64,000 nucleotides of DNA. Origin: Pseudomonadota bacterium. Its GTDB lineage: Bacteria; Pseudomonadota; Gammaproteobacteria; Xanthomonadales; Rhodanobacteraceae. Positions 1-9,309 of the stretch are shown here, piece by piece. Under the pieces are notes generated by a model. The model worked only from the letters and a program-made list of their open reading frames with translations, did not search any database and had not been told where the DNA came from. The first letter of the stretch is position 1; each line of letters begins with the position of its first letter. The position numbers and the translations under genes are program-made. The DNA lies in the NCBI GenBank assembly GCA_018240565.1, contig JAFEFO010000015.1, positions 22,195 through 86,194 on the forward strand, read 5' to 3'.

Positions 1-1070
1 GCCGCGGTCAATACCTGGTCGGCCTTGAGCGTGTAGGCGAGCAGCGCATTGCCGTCGGCGCCGGTCTTGCCGGCGATCACGGTTTGGCCCTTGGCGTCGC
101 GGATGGCGAGATCCACATTCGCCAGCGGCGCGCCGGATTGGAGCGAGGCGGTGTGCACGAACAAGGTGTCCTTGTAGGCACGCGCGTGCAGGCCGATGTC
201 GCTGACGAAGAAGAAACTGGTGTCATATTGGTCGCGCAAGGATCCGGCGCGGCGCATCGCGGCGAAGTACAAGCCGGGTTTGGACAATTCGGAAATGTTC
301 TGGATCGGCAGATACGACAGCATGCGCTCGTTGCGTTTGCCGTCGAGCGCAAAGCGGTTCGCGTACACCGAGTCGGCGATCGAGGCCAGCGGCTTGCCCT
401 TGCGGCCATACCAGCCGTATTGCGGATCCAGGTCCCAGCCCGAGCGCTTGCCGCTGCGCTGGTAGGCGGCGAAGAAGTTCGACAATTCGCCGTCGCGCAC
501 GCGGAAGAATTCGACATCGACATCCTTGACATTCACCGACACCACCGGCAGGCCGCGCGAATCGCGCGCCGGCAGCACGCTGCCCTGCGAGGCGAAACCG
601 GCGGCCGGTTCCATCGGCCCGGTGTAGACATCGCGATCGACCGCCGTGCCAAGCGTCTTGCCATTGGCCGCGGCCAGCGTGCCCTTGATCGCGACGCGAT
701 AGGTCGCATCGGCATGCACGTACGGAAAGCGCAGGATCTCGCCATCCTCATCCAGCGCCCAACTGCCGTTGACGACTGCACCCTTGTCATCGGTTACGGC
801 GATCAAGGTGTCGAATGCCTGCGCACCGGCCAGGTGCTGCGAGAACTCCAGCACGATGGCCAGTTGGCCTTGGGACTGATCCGGATGCGCCGACGCCAGC
901 ACAAACCCCTGCGGCGTTTCCGTAGCGGCGGCCTGCGCCGCGACCGGCGCCTTGCCCTGCACCTGCGGTAGTTGATTCGACGGTTTGCCGCAGCCGGCAA
1001 GCAGCAGCACCGACACGAACACCGCCGGCGCGGCAGCGCGCAGGCTCGATACGAACTTCGACGCGATCAT
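1..1070 (-). CDS. yfhM: Alpha-2-macroglobulin family lipoprotein, N-terminal part (YfhM-like)
   Basis: Reading frame open from an ATG at 1070 to the window edge, about 356 codons, so the C-terminal bulk lies outside. The N-terminus is a lipoprotein signal: basic start, hydrophobic stretch and lipobox L-A-G-C at about residues 24-27, so the product is probably a lipid-anchored envelope protein. Further in, segments such as GFASQGSVLPARDSRGLPV and VDVEFFRV closely resemble E. coli YfhM as I remember it. Family knowledge: bacterial alpha-2-macroglobulins are large periplasmic protease traps, often paired with penicillin-binding protein PbpC. The thioester motif and any pbpC neighbour cannot be seen here. 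The function is therefore inferred from the N-terminal domain only. Confidence 0.85.
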   Translation of the reverse strand, partial: MIASKFVSSLRAAAPAVFVSVLLLAGCGKPSNQLPQVQGKAPVAAQAAATETPQGFVLASAHPDQSQGQLAIVLEFSQHLAGAQAFDTLIAVTDDKGAVVNGSWALDEDGEILRFPYVHADATYRVAIKGTLAAANGKTLGTAVDRDVYTGPMEPAAGFASQGSVLPARDSRGLPVVSVNVKDVDVEFFRVRDGELSNFFAAYQRSGKRSGWDLDPQYGWYGRKGKPLASIADSVYANRFALDGKRNERMLSYLPIQNISELSKPGLYFAAMRRAGSLRDQYDTSFFFVSDIGLHARAYKDTLFVHTASLQSGAPLANVDLAIRDAKGQTVIAGKTGADGNALLAYTLKADQVLTA

Positions 1071-1169
1071 CGGCTTTCCCCAGCATTGATTGCGCGCAAG
1101 TATAGCCGCGCGATTGTGGCGGCAAAGTGATGAAAGATGAAAATGCCGCGTCGGGCCGCTGGCCTGGCT

Positions 1170-1712
1170 CTACTGCGCGAATCCCCGGATGTCGAACGTG
1201 CCGCGGAAAATGCCGTCGGTGACATCGACGGGCGCGCCTTCGGCGATCCAGTCGTAGATCATCGCCTGCTGTTCGGCACTCAAGGTGTCCGGCGGGAACT
1301 GATACGGCATCCGCACTCCCGTTGCCGGAACATCGCAATTGACTTTCTGGAACAGCAGGCTTTGTTCGGGGTGGTTCGGCACGACGTATTTGATGGCCGG
1401 ATCCTCGTGGCTGCTCACGTTGACCAGATGCGCCCACGACACGCCATCGGTCAGATCCAGATGGCCCGAGGCGCCAGACGCCGGGCTGGTGTGGCAGTCC
1501 ACGCATCCGGCCATGCCGCCATTGGTGAGGAAGTTGTCGAACAGGCCCTGGATCCCCGCACCGTACTGGATGCCGCTGTACTGCGGCGGCACATCGGCGA
1601 TCGAAGTGCAGCCGCTTGGCGTGGTCTGTGCGTAGATCGCAAAACTGCCGGCCAATGCGCTGCCCGTGCCGGCGGCTGCAAGGACGACGGCACGCAAGAT
1701 TCCGGCACGCAT
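1170..1712 (-). CDS. Exported single-heme c-type cytochrome, third gene of DUF1800/DUF1501 cluster
   Basis: 180 residues with an N-terminal Sec signal (hydrophobic residues about 4-22, likely cut near residue 28). One heme c attachment motif CVDCH lies at residues 70-74. A VRMP segment near residue 135 offers a methionine that could be the sixth heme ligand. The C-terminal pattern (SLLFQK, MP, then a WIAEGAP end) resembles the planctomycete-type cytochrome domain. The start codon lies 1 base after the DUF1501 stop, so the three genes should be co-transcribed. By inference it is a periplasmic electron carrier for the partner proteins. The partner reaction is unknown. Confidence 0.8.
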   Translation of the reverse strand: MRAGILRAVVLAAAGTGSALAGSFAIYAQTTPSGCTSIADVPPQYSGIQYGAGIQGLFDNFLTNGGMAGCVDCHTSPASGASGHLDLTDGVSWAHLVNVSSHEDPAIKYVVPNHPEQSLLFQKVNCDVPATGVRMPYQFPPDTLSAEQQAMIYDWIAEGAPVDVTDGIFRGTFDIRGFAQ

Positions 1713-1713
1713 G

Positions 1714-3180
1714 TCAGACGAAACCGAGGTTGTTCGCGCCGAAATGCGTCAGGTTCGGGAAGATCGTGTTGCACTGGCTCACGGAAACGCCCATCCACTG
1801 CGCCAGTGTCGCCGCGTATTGCTCCACACCGATGCCCGGGATCATCTGCCCGCGCGCGAAATTGTTCGGTGCGTTCAACGCCTGGTTGGGGAACCCGGTG
1901 ATCGGCCCGCCGCCATTGCTGTAGAGCTTGCCGCCGTGGACCGCGCCACCGAGCGCCATCTGCACCGTACCCCAGCCATGGTCCGAGCCCGAACCGTTCG
2001 ATTGCAGGGTGCGTGCGAATTCGGACATGGTGAACAGGGTGACGTTGTTCTGCGCGTTGACGTCGGTGGGACCCATGCTGTTCCAGAATGCATTGACCGC
2101 CTGCGACAACTGCGTGAGCAAGGCGGCATGGTCGTTGGTGCCGCTCATCATGCCCGAATGCAGGTCGAAACTGCCCATCGTCACGAAGTAGATCTGCCGC
2201 GTGGCGTAGTTCTGCGCCATCGACAGCTTGATCATCTTGGCCACCATCTGCAGTTGCGCGGCCAGCGAATTCTGTGTCGGGAACGTGGTTTTCAGCGTGG
2301 TGCCGGCCAGCCCGGAACTGAGCAGGTTGTTCAGATCGCGACCGCGCTGGAAGATCGCCGAGTAGCCGCCGGCGAAATCATTGGCATAGGTTTCCGCCAG
2401 CATGGCGTTGAGTGCGTTGTCACGCACACTCGATGTCGAAACCCCGCTGCACGGCGTGGGATTGCACATCGCCGACAAATTGGTCAGTCCGCCCGATGAC
2501 ATCTGATAGGGAATCGTACTGGTGCCGACCTGGAACCGATTCGCGCCGGCGATGGAAATGCACGGCGACAATTGCGTGTTGACGTTGTCCGGCCTGAGCA
2601 GGTCCCCGCACTGGCCACCCCAGCCCAGTGTGATGCCTTGTTGCGCGTAAGCCTGCTGCCACTGGTTGGTCTGGTCCGCGTGCGAAAACAGCTGCTGCGG
2701 GTAGTTCGCCGAGCTCGTGGTGTAATCGCTCATCGTAATCGGCTTGACCAGAGAACCGGCATTGACCACGAAGGCCAGCTTGCCCTGATTGAACAAGGTG
2801 GTCATCTCCGGCATCGACGGATGCAGGAAATACTGGTTGGTGGTCGACGACGGATCGTTGCCGTCGATGATCTTTGCGCTGGCGGCGGGCAGCGGCAGCG
2901 CAAGGCCACCCGGGTTGGTCGTCGCGTTGTACACGCCGCTGCGCGAAGTCGTGTAGGTGTTGTAGCGCGCCGTGTCGAACGGCACGAGCATGTTCCAGGC
3001 GTCGTTGCCACCGTACAGGTAGACGCACACCAGCGCCTGATACCCTGACCCGGCGGCGGTATCGGCCAGCGCGGTGCCCATCATGTGCAATTGCGGCAGC
3101 AGCGCGGCGGCGGTGCCGCCACAGGCGAGGCAACCCATGTTGCGCAGGAACTCGCGACGGGAATTGCGTGAGTTGTTCAT
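1714..3180 (-). CDS. DUF1501 family protein, Tat-exported
   Basis: 488 residues. A twin-arginine signal is visible at residues 8-12 (R-R-E-F-L) followed by a cysteine- and alanine-rich hydrophobic segment ending near ALA, so export of a folded protein is likely. Late in the protein are the family landmarks FDLHSG, SEFARTLQSNGSGSDHGWG and a GGAVHGG stretch, typical of DUF1501, a member of the alkaline-phosphatase-like fold group. The ATG at 3180 has a GGAGA ribosome site 6 bases upstream; the frame extends further upstream but through the preceding gene. It follows the DUF1800 gene by 11 bases. These two families are very often neighbours in bacteria, but their substrate is not established. 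Confidence 0.9.
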   Translation of the reverse strand: MNNSRNSRREFLRNMGCLACGGTAAALLPQLHMMGTALADTAAGSGYQALVCVYLYGGNDAWNMLVPFDTARYNTYTTSRSGVYNATTNPGGLALPLPAASAKIIDGNDPSSTTNQYFLHPSMPEMTTLFNQGKLAFVVNAGSLVKPITMSDYTTSSANYPQQLFSHADQTNQWQQAYAQQGITLGWGGQCGDLLRPDNVNTQLSPCISIAGANRFQVGTSTIPYQMSSGGLTNLSAMCNPTPCSGVSTSSVRDNALNAMLAETYANDFAGGYSAIFQRGRDLNNLLSSGLAGTTLKTTFPTQNSLAAQLQMVAKMIKLSMAQNYATRQIYFVTMGSFDLHSGMMSGTNDHAALLTQLSQAVNAFWNSMGPTDVNAQNNVTLFTMSEFARTLQSNGSGSDHGWGTVQMALGGAVHGGKLYSNGGGPITGFPNQALNAPNNFARGQMIPGIGVEQYAATLAQWMGVSVSQCNTIFPNLTHFGANNLGFV

Positions 3181-3191
3181 GGCCGTCTCCT

Positions 3192-4988
3192 TCAGCGCTG
3201 TACGGCAAATTCGGGGGACAACATGGCGACGTAGATCGCCGACCAGGCTTTTTCCTGCGCCGAAGCACCATTCAAGTACGACAGCATGTTTTTCAGGGTC
3301 GTCTGCATGGTGGTGGACATGCTGCCGTAGAACAGCGCCGCGTTGATCGTCGCCACCATCGCCGTCGGATTCGTTGCGTTGACGGTGAGCGATGACAGGT
3401 CGATCAGCGGCCGGTCGGTGCGTGGATTGGTCATGCCCTGGTACGCGTTCTGGGTGAACTGGTAGTAGACATTCGCGGTGCTGTACGTCGTCGATTCGTT
3501 GGTGATCTGCAGTTCCGGCGAAAACAGGTTGCCATCGGCGAAGACACCGGGCTGCTGGTAGTCGGGCAGATAGAAATTGAACACCGTCGGCGACTCGAGC
3601 GGCGCCTGCCCGAAGTTGCCGAGGAAGTTGCCATAGCCGAGCATCCAGACCTCGCCGTATTGGTCCGGTGCGGGCGCCTTGGCATTGAAGGCGCGCCACA
3701 ACTCTGTCAGGCGCAGCACCGGCTCGCGCAGCTTGCCATAGCTGTCGCAGTTGGTCCCGCTGCACAATGCCGGTGGATTCTCCGCTTCGGGATCGGTCAG
3801 GATCGCCTTGAGCACGTCGCCCAGATCGTTGCCGGGTTTGTTGAACACCGCGCTGATGCGGCCGATATAGGCCGGCGAAGGATTGCTGGTGACGAAGCGC
3901 TGGATCAACTGGCGCGAGATGAACGGCGCCACGTTCGGATGCGTGGCAATGATCGCGAGCTCGTCGGTCAAATCCTGTGCGCAAGTCTGGTTGGCGGGAA
4001 TCGTGTTGTTGGTGCCCACGCCGCCATCACCGAGCACGGTCTTGACCGTGATGTCGTGGCGCATGTTGTTGCTGCCGGTACCCGTCGCCGGGAACAGCTC
4101 GGTGCCCCAGCAGGCCATCGGCGCGTATTGCGCGGCGAAATTCGAACCGCCAGTGTAAAAATTGGCCCCGCTGTAATTCGGCGGCCCGCTGCCCTTTGGC
4201 GCATCGCTCCAGGTGAAGCCGGTGAATGCCTTTGCGGTCTGCGTGATGACGTTCTGATCGTAGGTCGGAACGGTGCTTTCCGGATCCAGCGGATTGGTCA
4301 GGACCGGCGAAAAATCCGGATTGCGCATGATCAATCCGATCGAGAACAGCTGCATGACCTCGCGCGCGTAGTTCTCGTCCGGGCTGGTGGTCTGCACACC
4401 GCCGACAAACGTCGCCTTGACGTTGCGGAAGGCATTCAGATAACGCCCCATCATCGGGTGATAGGTCACATTGAGCAGGACTTGTCCGTAAGGCAGGAAC
4501 GCCGATTGCGCGAGCATGTCGCCGTATTGCGTCAGCGGCACCATGTAGGTGCTGCCGATGGAACTGGACTGATCGGACACCACGAAAATCTGGCTCAGCG
4601 CATAGGCCATGCGCTGGCGCAACTGGTCCGGCGCATACACCGCCTGCCAGAACCAGCGGTTGAGGCGCTGGTTGCTGCCGACGTTTTGCCCGCCCGCGGT
4701 ACGTGCATTGGACACCGCCTCGACCACCGGTTCGCCAAGCGTCGCCGGTTTGGACAACTGCTCGTCGATCCATTCGCTGCGACCCTGCGCCATCAGGTAG
4801 GCGATGTCCGCCGCCGTCGGGCCGAAGGTGGCCTGGGTCAGGAATCGCGCCGCGTCGGACGTACTGGTCGGCGCGTCAGGCGGCACATCGAACGTACCCT
4901 TGAAGAGTTGGTCGTGAACGGTGGCACCAGCCAAAGGTGCAAAGCCGAAAACCAGGGCGGACGCCAAAAGTCTCAATCCAGCGCGCAT
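3192..4988 (-). CDS. DUF1800 family exported protein
   Basis: 598 residues from ATG 4988, chosen because GGGAGG sits about 6 bases upstream; a possible start 30 bases earlier has no such site. A Sec signal occupies about residues 1-22. The DUF1800 hallmark opening, AARFLTQATFGPT followed by WIDEQL, lies just after it. Middle landmarks include NYAREVMQLFSIG and FTGFTW, also typical of the family. It is first in a three-gene minus-strand unit with DUF1501 and a c-type cytochrome. All three carry export signals, so the complex or pathway should be periplasmic or extracellular. No catalytic role is known for the family; the gene set suggests redox chemistry but this is inference. Confidence 0.9.
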   Translation of the reverse strand: MRAGLRLLASALVFGFAPLAGATVHDQLFKGTFDVPPDAPTSTSDAARFLTQATFGPTAADIAYLMAQGRSEWIDEQLSKPATLGEPVVEAVSNARTAGGQNVGSNQRLNRWFWQAVYAPDQLRQRMAYALSQIFVVSDQSSSIGSTYMVPLTQYGDMLAQSAFLPYGQVLLNVTYHPMMGRYLNAFRNVKATFVGGVQTTSPDENYAREVMQLFSIGLIMRNPDFSPVLTNPLDPESTVPTYDQNVITQTAKAFTGFTWSDAPKGSGPPNYSGANFYTGGSNFAAQYAPMACWGTELFPATGTGSNNMRHDITVKTVLGDGGVGTNNTIPANQTCAQDLTDELAIIATHPNVAPFISRQLIQRFVTSNPSPAYIGRISAVFNKPGNDLGDVLKAILTDPEAENPPALCSGTNCDSYGKLREPVLRLTELWRAFNAKAPAPDQYGEVWMLGYGNFLGNFGQAPLESPTVFNFYLPDYQQPGVFADGNLFSPELQITNESTTYSTANVYYQFTQNAYQGMTNPRTDRPLIDLSSLTVNATNPTAMVATINAALFYGSMSTTMQTTLKNMLSYLNGASAQEKAWSAIYVAMLSPEFAVQR

Positions 4989-5172
4989 GAGCTGCCTCCC
5001 GAATGTGGCGGATCGCACCAGCCGCGAGGCGGCGCCTTGCGATCCTGCGGCGGCAGGCTACGCCAGGGCGCGGAACACGACTGTTACGCAACGCACAAGT
5101 CAACGCGCTCGTGCCGAATCGGTTGACGCAGCGCGCAGCGGCCTGAAACCGCAGCGAGGATAAGGCCGACGC

Positions 5173-6561
5173 TCAGCGGCCGGGCATACCACCGGGCGGC
5201 AATCCGCTGCCGCCCATGCCCTTGAGCGCCCCGCCCATCTGTCGCATCAGCCCCTTGATGCCGCCGTTGGCCATCTTCGACATCATCTTTTCCATCTGCA
5301 TGTATTGCTTGAGCAGGCGGTTGACGTCGGCCGGCTGGGTGCCGGATCCACGCGCCACGCGCGCCTTGCGTGAGCCATTGAGCAGGTCCGGATGGCGGCG
5401 TTCCTTCTTCGTCATCGAATTGATGATCGCCACCATGCGATGCACTTCCTTGTCGTTGACTTTCGACTTGACGCTGTCCGGCAGGTTGCCCACGCCCGGC
5501 AACTTGTCCATCAGCGAGGCAAGGCCGCCCATGTTGAGCATCTGCGAAAGCTGGTCGCGCATGTCGTTCATGTCGAAGCGCTTGCCCTTGATCACCTTCT
5601 CGGCAAGCTTCTGCGCCTTCTCGCGGTCGACGTTCTGCTCGACCTGCTCGACCAGCGACAACACGTCGCCCATGCCGAGGATGCGTTGCGCCAGGCGATC
5701 CGGATGGAAGGCTTCCAGTCCGTCGGGTTTTTCCGAAACGCCGAGGAACTTGATCGGTCGCCCGGTGACATAGCGCACCGACAGCGCCGCGCCGCCGCGC
5801 GCATCGCCGTCGGTCTTGGTCAGCACCACACCCGTCAGCGGCAACGCTTCGGCGAAGGCCTTGGCTGTGTTCGCCGCATCCTGGCCGGTCATCGCATCGA
5901 CGACAAACAGCGTTTCAATCGGATTGAGCGCCGCGTGCAGCGACTTGATTTCATCCATCATCTGCTGATCGATGGCCAGGCGGCCGGCGGTATCGACCAG
6001 CAGCACATCGGCAAAATTCTTCTTCGCGGCATCGACAGCGGACCATGCGATGGCGACCGGATCCTGGTCGCCGGCACTTGGATGGAACAGCACATCCACC
6101 TGTTCGGCGAGCAGGCGCAACTGCTCGATCGCCGCCGGACGATACACGTCGCAGCTCACGACCATGACTTTTTTCTTCTTGCGATCCTTGAGGAACTTCG
6201 CCAGCTTGGCGACCGTCGTCGTCTTGCCCGCACCCTGCAGGCCGGCCATCAACACGATCGCCGGCGGCGCGGCGGCAAGATTCAGGTCGGCATTCGCCGT
6301 GCCCATCACCACGGTCAGCTCGTCGCGCACGACCTTGACCAGCGCCTGCCCCGGCGTGAGCGACTTGAGGACTTCCTGTCCCAGTGCCTTGGCTTGTATG
6401 CGCTGGATCAGCGCCTGCACCACCGGCAGCGCGACGTCCGCTTCGAGCAGGGCAATGCGCACCTCGCGCATCGATTCGCGGATATTCGCCTCGGTCAGGC
6501 GCGCGCGCCCGCGCAGGCGCTCGATGGTGGAGGACAGGCGTTGGCTCAGTGATTCGAACAT
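5173..6561 (-). CDS. ffh: Signal recognition particle GTPase Ffh
   Basis: 462 residues, full length for Ffh. The N domain (MFESLSQRLSSTIERL start) is followed by the G domain with the P-loop GLQGAGKTT near residue 107, DTAGRL, TKTDGDARGGAAL, and then the methionine-rich M domain with a MQMEKMMSKM stretch and a glycine/methionine-rich tail. It binds 4.5S RNA and the signal sequences of nascent membrane proteins and docks with FtsY. The RNA gene is not in the window. A CcsA/YpjD-like gene is divergently placed next door, as ypjD is next to ffh in E. coli. Confidence 0.98.
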   Translation of the reverse strand: MFESLSQRLSSTIERLRGRARLTEANIRESMREVRIALLEADVALPVVQALIQRIQAKALGQEVLKSLTPGQALVKVVRDELTVVMGTANADLNLAAAPPAIVLMAGLQGAGKTTTVAKLAKFLKDRKKKKVMVVSCDVYRPAAIEQLRLLAEQVDVLFHPSAGDQDPVAIAWSAVDAAKKNFADVLLVDTAGRLAIDQQMMDEIKSLHAALNPIETLFVVDAMTGQDAANTAKAFAEALPLTGVVLTKTDGDARGGAALSVRYVTGRPIKFLGVSEKPDGLEAFHPDRLAQRILGMGDVLSLVEQVEQNVDREKAQKLAEKVIKGKRFDMNDMRDQLSQMLNMGGLASLMDKLPGVGNLPDSVKSKVNDKEVHRMVAIINSMTKKERRHPDLLNGSRKARVARGSGTQPADVNRLLKQYMQMEKMMSKMANGGIKGLMRQMGGALKGMGGSGLPPGGMPGR

Positions 6562-6639
6562 GGCGATGCAGCAAGGTTTGCGGGCCGCGCAGTATACCAG
6601 CGCCTCGCGCCGATCCCGGCGCTATGCCACACTAGACGC

Positions 6640-7416
6640 ATGCCGATCCACCCGCTCGCCGCCTTTGCCGCACTGTTGTATCTGGCCGCTGCCATCCTGT
6701 TCGCGCGCCGGCCGCGGCTGCCCGCTTTCGCGGTGGCCATGGCCGCCGTCGCCACGCACGCGGCGATCCTCGTCGGTCAGCACGGCGGCGGCGTCGACCT
6801 GCATTTCTTCGCGGCGCTGTCCCTGGTCGCGTGCTGCGTGACCGCGCTGTGCCTGCTGGTGAACCTGTACAAGCCGGTGGCGACGCTCGGCGTCGTCGTG
6901 TTTCCACTGGCCGCGATCCTGCTGCTCGTGGACGTCTTCCTCGCGCCGCATACGCAGCCGCTGCCGATCGACTGGCAGATCAAGCTGCACGTGATCCTCT
7001 CCCTGCTCGGCTTCTCCGTGCTCAGCGTCGCCGCCGTGCTCGCGATTCTGCTCGCCTTGCAGGAACATGCCCTGCGCGCGCGCCGCTTCGATGGCATCGC
7101 CGCCGCGCTGCCGCCGCTGACGCTGACCGAATCGCTCATGTTCCAGATGATCGGCGCGGGCTTCGTGCTGTTGACCCTGGCGATCCTGGTCGGCTTCCTG
7201 TTCGTCGACAACGTGTTCGCCCAGCACCTGATCCACAAGACCGTGCTCAGCATCGCGGCCTGGATCGTGTTCGGCGCCCTGCTCTACGGTCGTTGGCGGC
7301 ATGGCTGGCGTGGCCGCCGCGCCGTACGCCTGACCCTGGCCGGCATGATCCTGCTCGCACTCGCCTTCTTCGGCAGCCGCTTCGTGCTGGAACTGGTCTT
7401 GAAGCGCGTGCCTTGA
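6640..7416 (+). CDS. ypjD: CcsA/YpjD-family inner-membrane protein
   Basis: 258 residues, mostly hydrophobic, with about eight membrane segments. Two histidines in late helices (KLHVILS near residue 112 and HLIHKTVLS near residue 203) match the heme-handling region of the CcsA/HemX family. The gene begins 78 bases from the divergent ffh start, the same neighbourhood as ypjD in enterobacteria. The family is related to cytochrome c assembly proteins, but YpjD-type members are not shown to assemble cytochromes, so the physiological role is open. No strong ribosome site is visible before the ATG. Confidence 0.8.
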   Translation: MPIHPLAAFAALLYLAAAILFARRPRLPAFAVAMAAVATHAAILVGQHGGGVDLHFFAALSLVACCVTALCLLVNLYKPVATLGVVVFPLAAILLLVDVFLAPHTQPLPIDWQIKLHVILSLLGFSVLSVAAVLAILLALQEHALRARRFDGIAAALPPLTLTESLMFQMIGAGFVLLTLAILVGFLFVDNVFAQHLIHKTVLSIAAWIVFGALLYGRWRHGWRGRRAVRLTLAGMILLALAFFGSRFVLELVLKRVP

Positions 7417-7447
7417 TCAGCGCGCGCGCGCTGTGCAGAATCCACGC

Positions 7448-7819
7448 ATGAGTCAGTCCAAACCGAAGGCCGAAGAACGCCGCCGCTTCCAGCGCTTTCA
7501 TTTCGAAGGCACGGTAAAGCTGTATTCCGACAAGGCGATGTGGGAGAGCAAGCTCGACGACATCTCGCTCAAGGGCGTGCTGATCGAGCATCCGCCGGGC
7601 TGGAGCGGCAAAGTTGGTTCGAGCTATCGCATGGACCTGCGCATCAACAACTCGGTGATCATCAGCATGGGCGTCACCGCCGCGCACATCATGCCGCATC
7701 GCATCGGTTTCCAGTGGCAGAAGATCGACCTGGACAGCTTTTCGGAATTGAAGCGGCTGGTGGAACTGAATCTGGGCGATCCGGAAATCCTCAACCGGGA
7801 GCTGTCGGCGCTGGGGTGA
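7448..7819 (+). CDS. PilZ domain protein
   Basis: 123 residues from ATG 7448 (an upstream in-frame codon at 7433 lies closer to the previous gene and has no better ribosome site). The N-terminal RRRFQRF contains the arginine-rich part of the PilZ cyclic-di-GMP binding signature, and DISLKGVLIE supplies the second part (D-x-S-x-x-G). It is a stand-alone PilZ domain, so it most likely acts by binding a partner, classically in motility or adhesion. It follows the CcsA-like gene by 31 bases. The HD-GYP and EAL genes later in the window would be suitable enzymes for its ligand, but no direct link is visible. Confidence 0.88.
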   Translation: MSQSKPKAEERRRFQRFHFEGTVKLYSDKAMWESKLDDISLKGVLIEHPPGWSGKVGSSYRMDLRINNSVIISMGVTAAHIMPHRIGFQWQKIDLDSFSELKRLVELNLGDPEILNRELSALG

Positions 7820-7829
7820 TTCTTTGCTC

Positions 7830-7928
7830 GTCATTCCGGCATGGAATGACGGAATCCAGAAGCCATGGACGGCAATCCGTCAACGGCATCCATGCAGTCT
7901 GGATGCCGGCATTCCATGCCGGCATGAC
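7830..7928. repeat. Palindromic intergenic repeat, copy 1
   Basis: About 99 bases between the convergent PilZ and radA genes. The ends form an 18-of-19 inverted repeat (GTCATTCCGGCATGGAATG against CATTCCATGCCGGCATGAC). It belongs to the same GTCATTCC...GGAATGAC family as copies at 12558, 13228, 26956 and 43600. As RNA it would fold into a long hairpin and may end transcription from both convergent genes. Confidence 0.8.
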
Positions 7929-7934
7929 GCGTTT

Positions 7935-9305
7935 CTAGATCACCGCTCCAATCGCCTCGCTCAGCCGCTCCACAGGCACGATCTCCATATCGCCGATTTT
8001 CAGTTTCTTCGGTGCGTTCGCCTTCGGTACGATGGCTTTCAGGAATCCGTGTGTCGCGGCTTCCTTCAACCGCTCCTCGCCATTCGGTACCGGACGGATT
8101 TCGCCGGAAAGCCCGACCTCGCCGAATGCGACAAGTTTCTCCGGCAGCGGCTTGTCGCGGAACGACGACAGCACGGCGAGCAACGTCGGTAAGTCGGCCG
8201 CGGTTTCCTGCACGCGGATGCCGCCAACGACGTTGACGAACACATCCTGATCGTAGACCGCCATGCCGCCGTGCCGATGCAACACGGCGAGCAGCATCGC
8301 GAGGCGGTTTTGTTCCAGGCCAAGCGCGACGCGGCGCGGATTGCCCAAGGACGACTGATCCACCAGCGCCTGCACCTCGACCAGCAGCGGGCGCGTGCCC
8401 TCGCGCGTGACCATCACCGCGCTGCCGGGCGTCGGCCCCGCATGCGCGGACAGGAAAATCGCCGACGGATTCGGCACCTCGCGCAGGCCCTTGTCGCCCA
8501 TCGCAAACACGCCAAGCTCATTCACCGCGCCGAAGCGGTTCTTGAACGCGCGCAGCACGCGGAAGCGCGAACCGGACTCGCCCTCGAAGTACAGCACCGC
8601 ATCGACCATATGCTCGAGCACGCGCGGACCGGCGATGCCGCCTTCTTTCGTGACATGACCAACGAGGAAGATGCTGGTGCCGGTTTCCTTGGCGTAGCGC
8701 ACCAGGCGCGCGGCGGATTCGCGCACCTGCGATACCGATCCCGGCGCCGCGGTGAGCAATTCCGTCCAGATCGTCTGGATGGAATCGATGACGAGCACGC
8801 GCGGAGTATCTTTTTGCGCATTGTCCACAATGCGCTCGACGCAGGTTTCCGCGAGACAGCGCAGATTGTCCAGCGCCAAGCCCAACCGCTGCGCACGCGC
8901 CGCAATCTGCGCCAGCGATTCTTCGCCAGACACATACAACGTGGACAAGCGCGCGCCGAGCGCGCCGAGCACTTGCAACAACAGCGTGGACTTGCCGATA
9001 CCAGGATCGCCACCGACCAGCACCACCGAGCCCTGCACCAGCCCGCCGCCGAGCACACGATCGAGCTCGCCGATGCCGATCTGCGTGCGCACCTCGGCTT
9101 CCGCCGCGACCTGCGTCAGCGGCACGATGCGCGCCGGCGCCGCACCGGCGTAACCGGTGCGCTTGACCGCACCGGGTTTCGTGGCGGATTCGACGACGAA
9201 TTCGCTCAGCGTGTTCCACGCCCCGCAGGCTTCGCACTGGCCCTGCCACTTCGTGTACTCGGCGCCGCATTGGTTGCAGACGTAGGCGGTTCTGGATTTG
9301 GGCAT
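7935..9305 (-). CDS. radA: DNA repair protein RadA/Sms
   Basis: 456 residues. An N-terminal zinc finger C-x2-C-G...C-x2-C-G-x-W is at about residues 9-30. The RecA-like ATPase core has the Walker A GGDPGIGKST near residue 95 and the RadA-specific KNRFG motif near residue 255. The C-terminus is a Lon-like domain (GEVGLSGEIRPV). RadA drives branch migration of recombination intermediates. Its start is 4 bases downstream of a toxin gene, so the toxin-antitoxin pair may be transcribed with it. Confidence 0.97.
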   Translation of the reverse strand: MPKSRTAYVCNQCGAEYTKWQGQCEACGAWNTLSEFVVESATKPGAVKRTGYAGAAPARIVPLTQVAAEAEVRTQIGIGELDRVLGGGLVQGSVVLVGGDPGIGKSTLLLQVLGALGARLSTLYVSGEESLAQIAARAQRLGLALDNLRCLAETCVERIVDNAQKDTPRVLVIDSIQTIWTELLTAAPGSVSQVRESAARLVRYAKETGTSIFLVGHVTKEGGIAGPRVLEHMVDAVLYFEGESGSRFRVLRAFKNRFGAVNELGVFAMGDKGLREVPNPSAIFLSAHAGPTPGSAVMVTREGTRPLLVEVQALVDQSSLGNPRRVALGLEQNRLAMLLAVLHRHGGMAVYDQDVFVNVVGGIRVQETAADLPTLLAVLSSFRDKPLPEKLVAFGEVGLSGEIRPVPNGEERLKEAATHGFLKAIVPKANAPKKLKIGDMEIVPVERLSEAIGAVI

Positions 9306-9309
9306 ACCC

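Noticed and set aside
84..971. 295-codon plus-strand open frame at the window start
   Set aside because: Antisense to the clear YfhM-type lipoprotein frame, which is open to the window edge.
5098..5103. TTGACT hexamer upstream of the DUF1800 gene as a -35 box
   Set aside because: No acceptable -10 hexamer lies 16-18 bases downstream.
5173..7416. A 4.5S RNA or tRNA gene near ffh or elsewhere
   Set aside because: No cloverleaf or SRP-RNA-like sequence was seen in the gaps, which are short.
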